A DNA stretch of 64,000 nt from VAXT01 sp963794605 (GTDB taxonomy: Bacteria > Actinomycetota > Thermoleophilia > Gaiellales > Gaiellaceae), in the NCBI GenBank assembly GCA_963794605.1, contig CAWCEN010000002.1, positions 620,001 through 684,000 on the forward strand. Reading direction: 5' to 3'. Positions within the stretch are counted from its first letter, which is position 1. Each line of letters starts with the position of its first letter. Below the pieces are notes generated by a model. The model ran no database searches and had not been told where the DNA came from. It worked only from the letters and a program-made list of their open reading frames with translations. Position numbers and translations under genes: made by a program. Positions 24,398 to 32,858 of this stretch are shown piece by piece.

Positions 24398-26032
24398 ATG
24401 CCTACTAGACATCGACTGATCGCGATGCTGCTCATCGCCGGAGCGGTGCTCGCGGTCGGAATCGCCGCCGCCGCGGCGCGACCCGGTGCTCACCGGTCGA
24501 TTCCGCGGCAGAGCCAGCCTGCGAACGGCGGCATCGTGTGGGAGGACTGCGGCGACGGCTACCAGTGCGCACACCTCGAAGTGCCGCGTGATTACAGGCA
24601 CCCACACGGTGCGACGTTCAACCTTGCGGTCATCCGCCTGCCCGCGCAGGATCAGGCCAACCGGGTCGGGGCGCTCTTCGTCAACTTCGGAGGCCCCGGC
24701 GGGACGGCCGTCGACACGATCCACGCCATCGGGCGCGATCTCTTCGGCGCCGTCAACGACCGGTTCGACATCGTCGGGATCGATCCGCGCGGCGTAGGAG
24801 AGACCCAGCCATCCGTCGACTGCCACGCGAACCAGGAGACGGAGGGCATTTACTCGCAACCCTTCGTCACCCCGTTCAACCTGGACACGGATGCCCTGAT
24901 CGCAAAGGACCGCGCCTACATCGAGCGGTGCAAGCAGCTGAACGGAAGCGTGCTCCGCTACATCTCTACGAAGAACACGGCGCGCGACATGGATCGCGTG
25001 CGTGCGGCAATGGGCGACGCGAAGCTGAACTACTTCGGCTTCTCGTACGGGACGTTCCTCGGCTCGACGTATGCGAGCCTCTTCCCACACCGCTACCGCG
25101 CAATGGTGCTCGATGGTCCGGTTGACGTGGACGGGTACGCAAACCGGCCCACGGAGAATCTCCAGGAACAGTCAAACGGATTCGAGCGCGCTCTGGGGCG
25201 CTTCTTCCAGGCCTGCGCGGCGGATCAGTCGACGTGCGGGTTCGGCGGCAGCGATCCGGCCGACGCATTCGAGCAGCTCGTCACGTCCGCTTATCAGGAC
25301 CCGCTCCCGACGTGCTGCGGTGATCCGGCCGTCGACGGTGACGACATGCTCGCAGGCGGGGTCCTCGCGATGTACGCAAAGCAGCTCTGGCCGCTCCTCG
25401 TCAACGCCCTACAGCAAGCGGATGCGGGCGACGGCTCGGGCTTCAGGCTGCTCGCCGACGCCTTCTACGGCCGCAACCCCGACGGAACGTACAGCCCTGG
25501 GAGCGATCGGTACTTCCTGATCACCGCTGCCGACCAGGCGTACGAGCACGTCCAAGGGCACCACGGCATCGACTCCTACCTCGATGCCGGAAACCACGCA
25601 TGGGGGCTGTTGGACCACACGTTCTGGAACACGGGCTACCCGGAGCTGAACTACGGGCTCTACGACCCCCATTCGAATGACGTCTTCCGGGGGCCGTTCC
25701 GTGCGTCGGGCTCTTCGCCGACGGCGCTCGTCGTCGGTACGACTTACGACCCGGCGACGCCGTACCGCGGCGGGCTCAAGACCGTTGCCGAGCTGCGAAA
25801 TGCGCGGCTCTTGACCATGCGCGGCGACGGTCACACGGCGTACGGCGGGAACTCGGCCTGCATCGACGAGGCGGTCAATGCGTATATCGAGACGCTCGTG
25901 CTGCCGCCCGTCGGAACGGAGTGCCAGCAGGAGGTTCTCTTCGGCTCGTCCGTCTCAGCGAAGAGCACTGCTGGGCGTGCGATCCTCGAGCGAAGCATGT
26001 GGCGTGCGGCGCCGCACGGCGCGACGCACTAG
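24398..26032 (+). CDS. Secreted alpha/beta hydrolase, TAP-like (tripeptidyl aminopeptidase family)
   Basis: A 544-residue exported hydrolase from ATG 24398, which has an AAGGAGGG site 7 nt upstream. The N-terminal signal is LIAMLLIAGAVLAVGIAAAAA. The catalytic domain has FVNFGGPGGTAVD (oxyanion region), IVGIDPRGVGETQPSVDC, the nucleophile elbow GFSYGTFLG (Ser about 216), TYDPATP (Asp about 451) and GDGHTAYGG (His about 479). The last two lie in the TAP-like C-terminal domain. Family members cleave N-terminal peptides from extracellular proteins. Paired cysteines (TCCGDP, CGDGYQC) suggest disulfides. Longer in-frame starts are non-hydrophobic and lack a ribosome site. Confidence 0.88.
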   Translation: MPTRHRLIAMLLIAGAVLAVGIAAAAARPGAHRSIPRQSQPANGGIVWEDCGDGYQCAHLEVPRDYRHPHGATFNLAVIRLPAQDQANRVGALFVNFGGPGGTAVDTIHAIGRDLFGAVNDRFDIVGIDPRGVGETQPSVDCHANQETEGIYSQPFVTPFNLDTDALIAKDRAYIERCKQLNGSVLRYISTKNTARDMDRVRAAMGDAKLNYFGFSYGTFLGSTYASLFPHRYRAMVLDGPVDVDGYANRPTENLQEQSNGFERALGRFFQACAADQSTCGFGGSDPADAFEQLVTSAYQDPLPTCCGDPAVDGDDMLAGGVLAMYAKQLWPLLVNALQQADAGDGSGFRLLADAFYGRNPDGTYSPGSDRYFLITAADQAYEHVQGHHGIDSYLDAGNHAWGLLDHTFWNTGYPELNYGLYDPHSNDVFRGPFRASGSSPTALVVGTTYDPATPYRGGLKTVAELRNARLLTMRGDGHTAYGGNSACIDEAVNAYIETLVLPPVGTECQQEVLFGSSVSAKSTAGRAILERSMWRAAPHGATH

Positions 26033-26115
26033 GCAACATTGGGGGCCGTCCGGCAGCTCGCCGGGCGGCCTCCCCCGGCTGCAGCACACCCATCACTCCA
26101 ACTAGATTTCGAGCC

Positions 26116-27126
26116 GTGAGCGAAGACGGACTGGTCGACATCACCATTCTCGGGGCAGGCCCCGTCGGGCTCTCGGCCGCGTACTACGCGGGCCACCGCG
26201 ATGCGACTGTGCGCATCGTCGAGAGCCTCGAGCAGCTTGGCGGGCAGGTCGCCGCGACCTACCCCGAGAAACACGTTTACGACGTCGCGGGGCACCCGAA
26301 GATCCTGGGCCAGAACCTCGTCGACCTGTGTGTGGAGCAGGGGCTCCAGTACGGCGCCGAGGTCATCCTCGGCGAGGAGGCGAAGTCCCTCGAGCGGCTG
26401 AGCCAGAACGGCGAGGACATCTACGCCCTGACGACGGAGACGGGCGGGCCGTACCTGTCGCGCGCGCTGATCGTGACCGCCGGGCACGGCGCGTTCGAGC
26501 CGCGCAGGCTCGGCGTCGAGGGGATCGACGAGTGGCTCGGGCGCGGACTGCACTACGTCGTCCGCGAGAAAGCGCAGTTCTCGGGCAAGCGGTGCGTGAT
26601 CGTCGGCGGCGGTGACTCGGCGCTCGACTGGACGCTAGGCCTCCAGGACACGGCCGGCCTCCCGATCACCCTCGTGCACCGGCGCGACCGGTTCCGTGCG
26701 CTCGAGACGTCCGTGAACGAGGCGAAGCGTCTCGAGGACGAGGGCGCGGTCCGGATCCTGACGCCACACGAGGTTCGCGAGGTGCACGGCGACGGCGACA
26801 TGGAGGCGGTCACGATCGAAAACACCAAGACAGGTGAGCTGGAGCGCTACGACTGCGAAGCGCTGATCACGCTGCTCGGGTTCGTTTCGCATCTGGGCTC
26901 GATCGCCGACTGGGGCATCGAGCTCGAGGGCAAGCGGCAGCTGAAGGTCAATCCGATGACGATGGAGACGAACGTGCCGCTCGTCTTCGCCGCCGGCGAC
27001 GTGGCCGGCTACCCGGGGAAGATCACGCTGATTACGATCGGCATGGGCGAGGCCGCGATCGCGGCCAACAACGCGGTCGCGCAGATCCGCGGCGAGAAAG
27101 TTCAGCCGAAGTACTCGACCGACTGA
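26116..27126 (+). CDS. Thioredoxin-reductase-like ferredoxin-NADP+ reductase
   Basis: The 336-residue flavoprotein matches the YumC-type ferredoxin/flavodoxin-NADP+ reductases. An FAD-binding GAGPVGLSAAYYAG lies at the N-terminus, with ESLEQLGGQVAATYPEKHVYDVAGHP after it. The NADP-binding motif is IVGGGDSALDWTLGL, followed by LVHRRDRFRA. FAD is again contacted near FAAGDVAGYPGKITLI. The redox-active CxxC of true thioredoxin reductases is absent, which supports the ferredoxin reductase assignment. The GTG start is at 26116. It may supply reduced ferredoxin for Fe-S or lipoyl synthesis, but no direct evidence is in the window. Confidence 0.9.
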   Translation: MSEDGLVDITILGAGPVGLSAAYYAGHRDATVRIVESLEQLGGQVAATYPEKHVYDVAGHPKILGQNLVDLCVEQGLQYGAEVILGEEAKSLERLSQNGEDIYALTTETGGPYLSRALIVTAGHGAFEPRRLGVEGIDEWLGRGLHYVVREKAQFSGKRCVIVGGGDSALDWTLGLQDTAGLPITLVHRRDRFRALETSVNEAKRLEDEGAVRILTPHEVREVHGDGDMEAVTIENTKTGELERYDCEALITLLGFVSHLGSIADWGIELEGKRQLKVNPMTMETNVPLVFAAGDVAGYPGKITLITIGMGEAAIAANNAVAQIRGEKVQPKYSTD

Positions 27127-27187
27127 CTGCGTGAACCCTCGATCGGGGGTCACCGATCCGGCAGTGCGTGCCGATCGGTGCAAAGCG

Positions 27188-27400
27188 ATGGCCCCAAGTT
27201 CCGTCGAGTGCCTGGCCTGTGGTGAGCGTCGAGCGCTCGTCGCCGATGCGCCCACGCATCTTGCGACCGGCGAGTGCCCTCGCTGCGGTTACGTCGGGTG
27301 GGCCCAGCCGGGTGATCTGAGCGAGCAGTCCCGCCGAGCGTTGCGCGATCGGCCGCTCGAGCTGCGCAGCCTGCACGTCCGGCGGCTGCGCACCGTCTAG
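27188..27400 (+). CDS. Small zinc-ribbon protein
   Basis: A 70-residue protein from ATG 27188 with two CxxC pairs, CLAC near residue 8 and CPRC near residue 34, that would hold one zinc ion. A basic Arg-rich tail follows (RRALRDRPLELRSLHVRRLRTV), consistent with nucleic-acid or protein binding. A longer in-frame start exists at 27131. It follows the flavoprotein on the same strand. Function unknown. Confidence 0.6.
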   Translation: MAPSSVECLACGERRALVADAPTHLATGECPRCGYVGWAQPGDLSEQSRRALRDRPLELRSLHVRRLRTV

Positions 27401-27501
27401 TTCTCCGTCGAGTACGTCGCCCGGCGCACGCGCTACTCCTGTTCAAGGCGCCCCCGGCCTCCTCCCCACTGCGATCGTAGTGAGGAAAAGCGCACCTGTC
27501 T

Positions 27502-28872
27502 GTGGCGAATATGTGCCGAGATACACTCGGCTCGATGGACGAGCTCTGGGGTGGTGAGACGACGAAAGCCGTAGAGAACTTCCAGGTCTCCGGCGAGCCG
27601 ATCCCCCGGCATGTGGCCCGCTGGCTCGGGCGCATCAAGGCCGCGGCGGCCCGCGTGAACGCCGACCTCGGGCTGCTCGACGCCGACAAGGCGGAGAGGA
27701 TCGCCGCCGCCGGCGACCGGATCGCCGCCGGTGAGCTCGACGACCAGTTCCCGATCGACGTCTTCCAAACCGGCTCCGGCACCTCGTCGAACATGAACGC
27801 CAACGAGGTCATCGCCACACTCGCGGGCGAGGGCGTTCACGCGAACGACGACGTGAACATGGGCCAGTCGTCGAACGACGTGTTCCCCTCGGCGGTCCAT
27901 CTGGCAGCGCTCGAGCAGCTCACGCACGACCTCGTCCCCGCGCTCGACCGGCTCGCACAGTCGCTCGAGGCGAAATCGTCCGAGTTCGACGACGTCGTCA
28001 AGTCCGGCCGCACCCACCTCATGGACGCGGTCCCGGTCACGCTCGGCCAGGAGTTCGGCGGTTATGCGGCGCAGGTCCGCCAGGGCATCGCGCGCATCGA
28101 AGCGACGCTAGAACGAGTCGGCCAGATCCCGCTCGGCGGAACCGCGGTCGGCACCGGCCTCAACACGCACCCGGAATTCGCCGAGCGCGTTCGTGCCAAG
28201 CTGACCGAGGAGACGGGGCTCACGATCCTCGCCCCGGCCGACCCCTTCGAGGCCCAGGCCGCGCGCGACGGGCTCGTCGAGGCGTCAGCCGCGATGAAGG
28301 TCGTTGCCGTCTCGCTGACGAAGATTGCGAACGACATCCGGCTCATGGGCTCCGGCCCTCGCGCGGGCCTCGCCGAGATCGCGCTGCCCGAGCTCCAGAA
28401 GGGCAGCTCGATCATGCCCGGCAAGGTCAATCCGGTCATCCCCGAGGTCGTGACCCAGGTCGCCGCCCAGGTGATCGGGAACGACGCGGCGATCACCGTC
28501 GGCGGCATGCAGGGCCACTTCGAGTTGAACGTCTTCGTGCCGGTGATCGCGCGCAACCTCCTCGACTCGATCCGCCTCCTGTCCGCTGCGTCCCGCCTCT
28601 TGGCCGAGAAGTGCGTCGACGGCATCGAGGCGAACCGCGAGACCTGCGAGCGCTACGCCGAGCTGACGCTCTCTGCGGCGACCGCGCTCAACCCGTATAT
28701 CGGCTACGACAAAGCGACCGAGATCGTCAAAGAAGCGGCCGCCTCTGGCCGCTCGCTCAGAGAGGTCGCCCGCGACGCCGGCGTCGACGAGGAAACGCTC
28801 GACAAGGCGCTCGACTACCGGGCGATGGCAAAGCCGCACGCCAAGCCGGCCTCGCTTGACATCAGCGGGTAG
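27502..28872 (+). CDS. fumC: Class II fumarate hydratase
   Basis: A 456-residue member of the fumarase/aspartase superfamily that interconverts fumarate and malate in the citric acid cycle. Conserved regions are FQTGSGTSSNMNANEVIA, NMGQSSNDVFPSAVHLA, KSGRTHLMDAVPVTLGQEF and the catalytic loop GSSIMPGKVNPVIPE at about 301-315. The HLMDA form and the overall pattern favour fumarase over aspartase. The start is taken as GTG 27502 because RDTLGSMDELWGGETTKAVENF aligns with the family N-terminus; ATG 27511 is possible. Confidence 0.94.
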   Translation: MANMCRDTLGSMDELWGGETTKAVENFQVSGEPIPRHVARWLGRIKAAAARVNADLGLLDADKAERIAAAGDRIAAGELDDQFPIDVFQTGSGTSSNMNANEVIATLAGEGVHANDDVNMGQSSNDVFPSAVHLAALEQLTHDLVPALDRLAQSLEAKSSEFDDVVKSGRTHLMDAVPVTLGQEFGGYAAQVRQGIARIEATLERVGQIPLGGTAVGTGLNTHPEFAERVRAKLTEETGLTILAPADPFEAQAARDGLVEASAAMKVVAVSLTKIANDIRLMGSGPRAGLAEIALPELQKGSSIMPGKVNPVIPEVVTQVAAQVIGNDAAITVGGMQGHFELNVFVPVIARNLLDSIRLLSAASRLLAEKCVDGIEANRETCERYAELTLSAATALNPYIGYDKATEIVKEAAASGRSLREVARDAGVDEETLDKALDYRAMAKPHAKPASLDISG

Positions 28873-28974
28873 ATAGAGCACTCTCTATTTCGCTCGAGGG
28901 GGAGGGGTCTGCAAGACCGCCGGGTTACCGGTAGATCGGCGTTGCTGGCAGAAACAACGGGGGAAGGGAGAAGC

Positions 28975-31900
28975 ATGTCACTTCTGAGAGGAGGCGCCCT
29001 CGCATCGTTGGGCGCCCTTACGATCGCGTGCTTCGTCGTGATCGGCGCGAGTGCAGCCTCGTCGCCGCATCGCGCGAAGAGCAAGTTCACGAAACAGGAC
29101 CGGGCGGCGCTCGCTCGGCAGGAGGCGCGAGGCGTACAGGTCGTCTCGCTGCTGATCGCGACGCCTCGCAAGGGGACGAAGATCGTCGCGGAGAGTGTCC
29201 GCGCACTCGGTGGAACGGTCGCGTACCGCAACGACAGGCTGGGCTACATGCGCGTGCGCGTGCCGCTGCGCAAGGCCGACCAGACTTCGCGGCTGAGCGG
29301 GATCCAGACGATCAACGTCGACACGATCGTGCCGCTTACGGATCCGTCGCCGACGGGCTCGCAGGACCCGACGCCTCAGCCCCCTCCGGGCGCTGATACG
29401 CCTCGGGTCAATCCGTACATGCCCACGAGGGACACGGGAGCCGCCCAGTTCGTCAACGCCCACCCGACCTGGGACGGGCGCGACACAACCATCGGCATCC
29501 TCGACACCGGCGTCGACCTCGACAACCCGGTCGTCAACCTCACGAGCACGGGCCAGCGCAAGATCGTCGACTGGGTCACGTACACCGACCCGCTTACCGA
29601 CGGCGACCCGACGTGGCGGCTGTCGGCCGGCACCGTGAACGTCGTCGGCGGCGCATTCACCGCGTTCGCCACTGCCTACACAGGTGTTCCCGTGGACGGC
29701 ACGTACAAGTTCGCTCGCATGAGGGAGGACCAACTCGGTGCGGGGAGCGAGTACGGGATCGGCTGCGGCGCCGACCTCGACCGAAACGGAGCCTGCGGCG
29801 ACTTCTTCGTCATTCTCTGGCAGGACTCGAACAACAACGTCATGGTCGACTCCGACAACGACCACAGCTTCGCCGACGAGTCGTCGATGACCGACTACAA
29901 AGTCAACCAGGACATCAGCCACTTCGGGCACGACAACCCGGCGACGCCGGTGAGCGAGTCCGTCCCGTTCGTCGTCCAGACCGACCCAGCGGCGCACGCG
30001 TACGTTGGCATCGGCATCGTCTCGGGGGCCCACGGCACCCACGTGACCGGGATCATGGCCGGCAACCGCCTCTTCGGCGGCCGGATGAGTGGTGCTGCCC
30101 CCGGTGCGAAAGTGGCGGTCGTGCGGGTCTGCCTCTTCACGGCGGGCTGCACGGCGCATGCGCTGATCGAGGGCATGATCTACGTCGTCGAGACCGATCA
30201 CGTCGACGTCGTGAACATGAGCATCGGCGGCCTGCCGGCGCTCAACGACGGCAACAACACGCGGGCGGTGCTCTACAACCGCCTGATCGAGGACAACGAC
30301 GTCCAGATGTTCTTCTCCGCGGGCAACGACGGCCCCGGTGCGAACACGATCGGCGACCCGGCCGTCACGTCGAAGGCGATGGCGGTCGGCGCGTACATCA
30401 CCAGGAAGACCTGGCGGCGAAACTACGGCTCCGACGCCAACTTCCGGGACAACCTCCATCCGTTCAGCTCGAGGGGCCCGGCCGAGGACGGCGCGTTCAA
30501 GCCGAACGTCGTCGCACCCGGCGCGGCGATCTCCTCGACGGCGATGTGGCAGAACGGCGCGCCGGTCGTTGGGACGTACACCCTCCCGCCCGGCTACGCG
30601 ATGATGAACGGGACGTCGATGGCCTCACCGCAGGCCACCGGTGCGGCCGCGCTTCTGATCAGCGCGGGGAAGGCCCGGCACCACGGGATCTTCTGGCGTC
30701 CATCCCAGCTCCGGCTGGCGATGAACTCGACGGCGCGCTTCATCCCCGGCTACACCGCGAACGAACAGGGCAACGGGCTGATCGACGTCGGCAAGGCGTG
30801 GAACCTGCTCAGGAGCGATCTCGAGCCGGTGAACATCACGTCCCGCGTCGAGGTGCACACCCTGCTCAGCGACTTCCTCGCAGATCCAGGCCACGGCCCG
30901 GGCATCTACGACCGTGAGGGCGTCACGACCGGGCAGCGCTACACGCGCACGTACACGTTCACGAGGACGTCGGGCCCGAACCGGCCCGTGCTCTACCACC
31001 TGCGCTGGGTCGGCAACGACGGCACCTTCAGCACACAGAACAACGTGCTGCTCCGCCCGAATGTGCCCACGCAGGTCGACGTGAGCGTGAAGCCGCGAAG
31101 GAGCGGCATCCACTCCGCGATCCTGCGTCTGGACAACTCGTCGACCGACGGGATCGACTACGAGACGATGAACACGGTCGTCGCACCGGACGTCTTCACG
31201 GCGGCGAACGGCTACACCGTCACGAAGACCGGCATGGCGGGCCGGAACCACGTGGATCACTACTTCTTCCGCGTGCCGGCCGGTGACCCGGTGCTCAAGG
31301 TCGATCTCGCCGGCCCCGACGGCAATCCGGGCACGGGCCAGGTGCGGTTCCTGCGGTTCCACCCGTGGGGCCTCGGTGTCGACTCGAACGCCAGCACGAG
31401 CTGCTACGCACCGCCGGTTGCCGGCTGCGCGACAGGCAGCCCGTTGAGTCGCACGGTCGACGGCGCGGACGAGGGCGTCTGGGAAGTGACGGTCGAGGCC
31501 AGGCGCACGTCCGACACCGCCTGGGCGCCGTACACCCTCACCGCGTCGCTCTTCGGCGTGGCGGTCACGCCGAACCCGGACGTGATTCCAGAGGCCCAGG
31601 TCGGCGTGCCGGTGCCGCGGTCGTACTCGTTCCAGAACAACTTCGCGTCGTTCACCGGGCAGGCGGTCGGTTCGCCGCTCGGCAGCGCGCGGAGGGGCGT
31701 GTTCACGATCGCAAACCACGCGCAGCAGGAGTACACGACCACGATCCCAGCCGGCTCGACCTCGTTCCGCGCGACGATCGGCGGACCGTCCGATCCGGCC
31801 GCGGACCTCGACCTCTTCGTCTACCAGTGCTCCGACTCGACGTGCGCGACCCGCACGCTCCGAGGCCAGAGCGCCGACGGAGACTCGGAGGAGGCGGTCA

Positions 31901-32199
31901 CGATCGCGAACCCGGCGGCCGGCACGTGGCTCGTGCTGATCGACGGCTTCTCGGTCCCGGCGGGGTCGACGACGTACAACTACGTCGACATCTTCGCCAA
32001 CGCCGGGCTCGGCTCCGTGTCGGTGAACGACGCGAACGCGCCGCATCCGAGCGGCTCGTCGTGGACGGCTTCGGGCTCCGTGACGGCAGGCGCCGTCCCC
32101 GAGTCCGGGCGCGTCCTCCTCGGAGCGGTAAACGTCATGACCGAGGGCGGCGTGAAGGTCGGCTCGAACGAGGTCGTCATCGAGCACGTCTCGCCGTAA
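28975..32199 (+). CDS. Large secreted subtilisin-like serine protease (S8)
   Basis: A 1074-residue exported protease from ATG 28975 with GGGAAGGGAG upstream. It has a signal peptide (ASLGALTIACFVVIGASAA), then an inhibitor-like propeptide region. The S8 domain has Asp about 177 in IGILDTGVDLDNP, His about 353 in GAHGTHVTGIMAG and Ser about 548 in MNGTSMASPQATG. The Asp-His spacing is long (about 175 residues), with an inserted Asp/Asn-rich segment (DLDRNGACGDF, DSDNDHSF) that looks Ca2+-binding. The C-terminal 450 residues contain beta-rich PPC-like domains (ADLDLFVYQCSDSTC, AGTWLVLIDGFSVPAGSTTY). It is likely an extracellular degradative enzyme. Confidence 0.9.
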   Translation: MSLLRGGALASLGALTIACFVVIGASAASSPHRAKSKFTKQDRAALARQEARGVQVVSLLIATPRKGTKIVAESVRALGGTVAYRNDRLGYMRVRVPLRKADQTSRLSGIQTINVDTIVPLTDPSPTGSQDPTPQPPPGADTPRVNPYMPTRDTGAAQFVNAHPTWDGRDTTIGILDTGVDLDNPVVNLTSTGQRKIVDWVTYTDPLTDGDPTWRLSAGTVNVVGGAFTAFATAYTGVPVDGTYKFARMREDQLGAGSEYGIGCGADLDRNGACGDFFVILWQDSNNNVMVDSDNDHSFADESSMTDYKVNQDISHFGHDNPATPVSESVPFVVQTDPAAHAYVGIGIVSGAHGTHVTGIMAGNRLFGGRMSGAAPGAKVAVVRVCLFTAGCTAHALIEGMIYVVETDHVDVVNMSIGGLPALNDGNNTRAVLYNRLIEDNDVQMFFSAGNDGPGANTIGDPAVTSKAMAVGAYITRKTWRRNYGSDANFRDNLHPFSSRGPAEDGAFKPNVVAPGAAISSTAMWQNGAPVVGTYTLPPGYAMMNGTSMASPQATGAAALLISAGKARHHGIFWRPSQLRLAMNSTARFIPGYTANEQGNGLIDVGKAWNLLRSDLEPVNITSRVEVHTLLSDFLADPGHGPGIYDREGVTTGQRYTRTYTFTRTSGPNRPVLYHLRWVGNDGTFSTQNNVLLRPNVPTQVDVSVKPRRSGIHSAILRLDNSSTDGIDYETMNTVVAPDVFTAANGYTVTKTGMAGRNHVDHYFFRVPAGDPVLKVDLAGPDGNPGTGQVRFLRFHPWGLGVDSNASTSCYAPPVAGCATGSPLSRTVDGADEGVWEVTVEARRTSDTAWAPYTLTASLFGVAVTPNPDVIPEAQVGVPVPRSYSFQNNFASFTGQAVGSPLGSARRGVFTIANHAQQEYTTTIPAGSTSFRATIGGPSDPAADLDLFVYQCSDSTCATRTLRGQSADGDSEEAVTIANPAAGTWLVLIDGFSVPAGSTTYNYVDIFANAGLGSVSVNDANAPHPSGSSWTASGSVTAGAVPESGRVLLGAVNVMTEGGVKVGSNEVVIEHVSP

Positions 32200-32217
32200 G
32201 AGCACGTCGATCCAACG

Positions 32218-32245
32218 AAAGGGGCCGTCCTCGGGCGGCCCCTTT
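32218..32245. terminator. Intrinsic terminator between convergent genes
   Basis: A 10-bp perfect stem (AAAGGGGCCG/CGGCCCCTTT) with an 8-nt loop lies between the protease stop and the convergent lipoprotein gene. The A/T ends of the stem give it the shape of a bidirectional rho-independent terminator. Confidence 0.75.
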
Positions 32246-32268
32246 CGCCCTTTGTGGCCCGGGAACGT

Positions 32269-32706
32269 CTAGGCCGGACGGTTCGTGACGTGGACGTAGA
32301 TCTTGTCCGAGCTTCCGCACTCTTCGCGTAGCGCGACCTGGCCGGATCGTCCCTCGCCTTTCCACGAGACCTCGGAGTCGTGCTCCTCGAGCTCGTCGAA
32401 GAGGATCGTGAACCCGGCGGCCTCGAGCTCGCGCTTGAAGTCGTCGTGCGCGGCCTCGATGTCGCCGTCGAAGTAGCCCTCGACGACCTGCGTCGGGCCC
32501 TGGTCGGACTGCTGCGTGTACGTGACCTCCCCCATGTCGGGCCAGCCCTTCGGCAGCTCGGGAGCTTCCGTCAGCTCGGACCCCGTACAAGCAGCCTGTG
32601 CTTGCTCACCCAAGTCGCCTTCGCTCTCGTTGTCGCTGCCCCCACCGCACGCGGCGAGGAAGAGGCAGAAGAGCGCGAGGAGGGCCCACCATCGAATCGA
32701 ACGCAA
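32269..32706 (-). CDS. Small lipoprotein
   Basis: A 145-residue lipoprotein from TTG 32706, which has a perfect AAAGGAG site 5 nt upstream. Longer frames lack one. The signal is WWALLALFCLFLAAC with lipobox LAAC and a Gly/Ser/Asp-rich linker. The mature domain is acidic, with GYFDGDIEAAHDDFKRELEAAGFTILFDELEEHDSEVSW suggesting a small alpha/beta fold, and two more cysteines. No family is named. It is convergent with the protease and divergent from the Asp-box protein, all three being exported. Confidence 0.72.
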   Translation of the reverse strand: MRSIRWWALLALFCLFLAACGGGSDNESEGDLGEQAQAACTGSELTEAPELPKGWPDMGEVTYTQQSDQGPTQVVEGYFDGDIEAAHDDFKRELEAAGFTILFDELEEHDSEVSWKGEGRSGQVALREECGSSDKIYVHVTNRPA

Positions 32707-32778
32707 ACGATCTCCTTTCCATTGGACGGGCGCCCACTGTATGACGCTTGTCTGAAGGTTCCTTAAGAAGGTTTGAAC

Positions 32779-32808
32779 TTGGCAGCGGGAGAGACACTTT
32801 CGTATATT
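32779..32808 (+). promoter_or_regulatory. Sigma70-type promoter for the Asp-box protein
   Basis: TTGGCA (32779-32784) and TATATT (32803-32808) are separated by 18 bp and lie about 50 bp upstream of ATG 32859. The -10 box stands out in this GC-rich sequence. Confidence 0.6.
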
Positions 32809-32858
32809 CCAGGCATCCAATCCGTCGGTCGGGGGTCCGGCGGGGGAGGGAGAGAAGG

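Noticed and set aside
28885..28974. Leader of the subtilase gene (GCAAGACCGCCGGGTTACCG region) looks slightly like the 3' half of a c-di-GMP-I riboswitch
   Set aside because: The conserved 5' half (CACGCACAGGGCAAACC-like) is absent and the stems do not line up, so I do not call a riboswitch.
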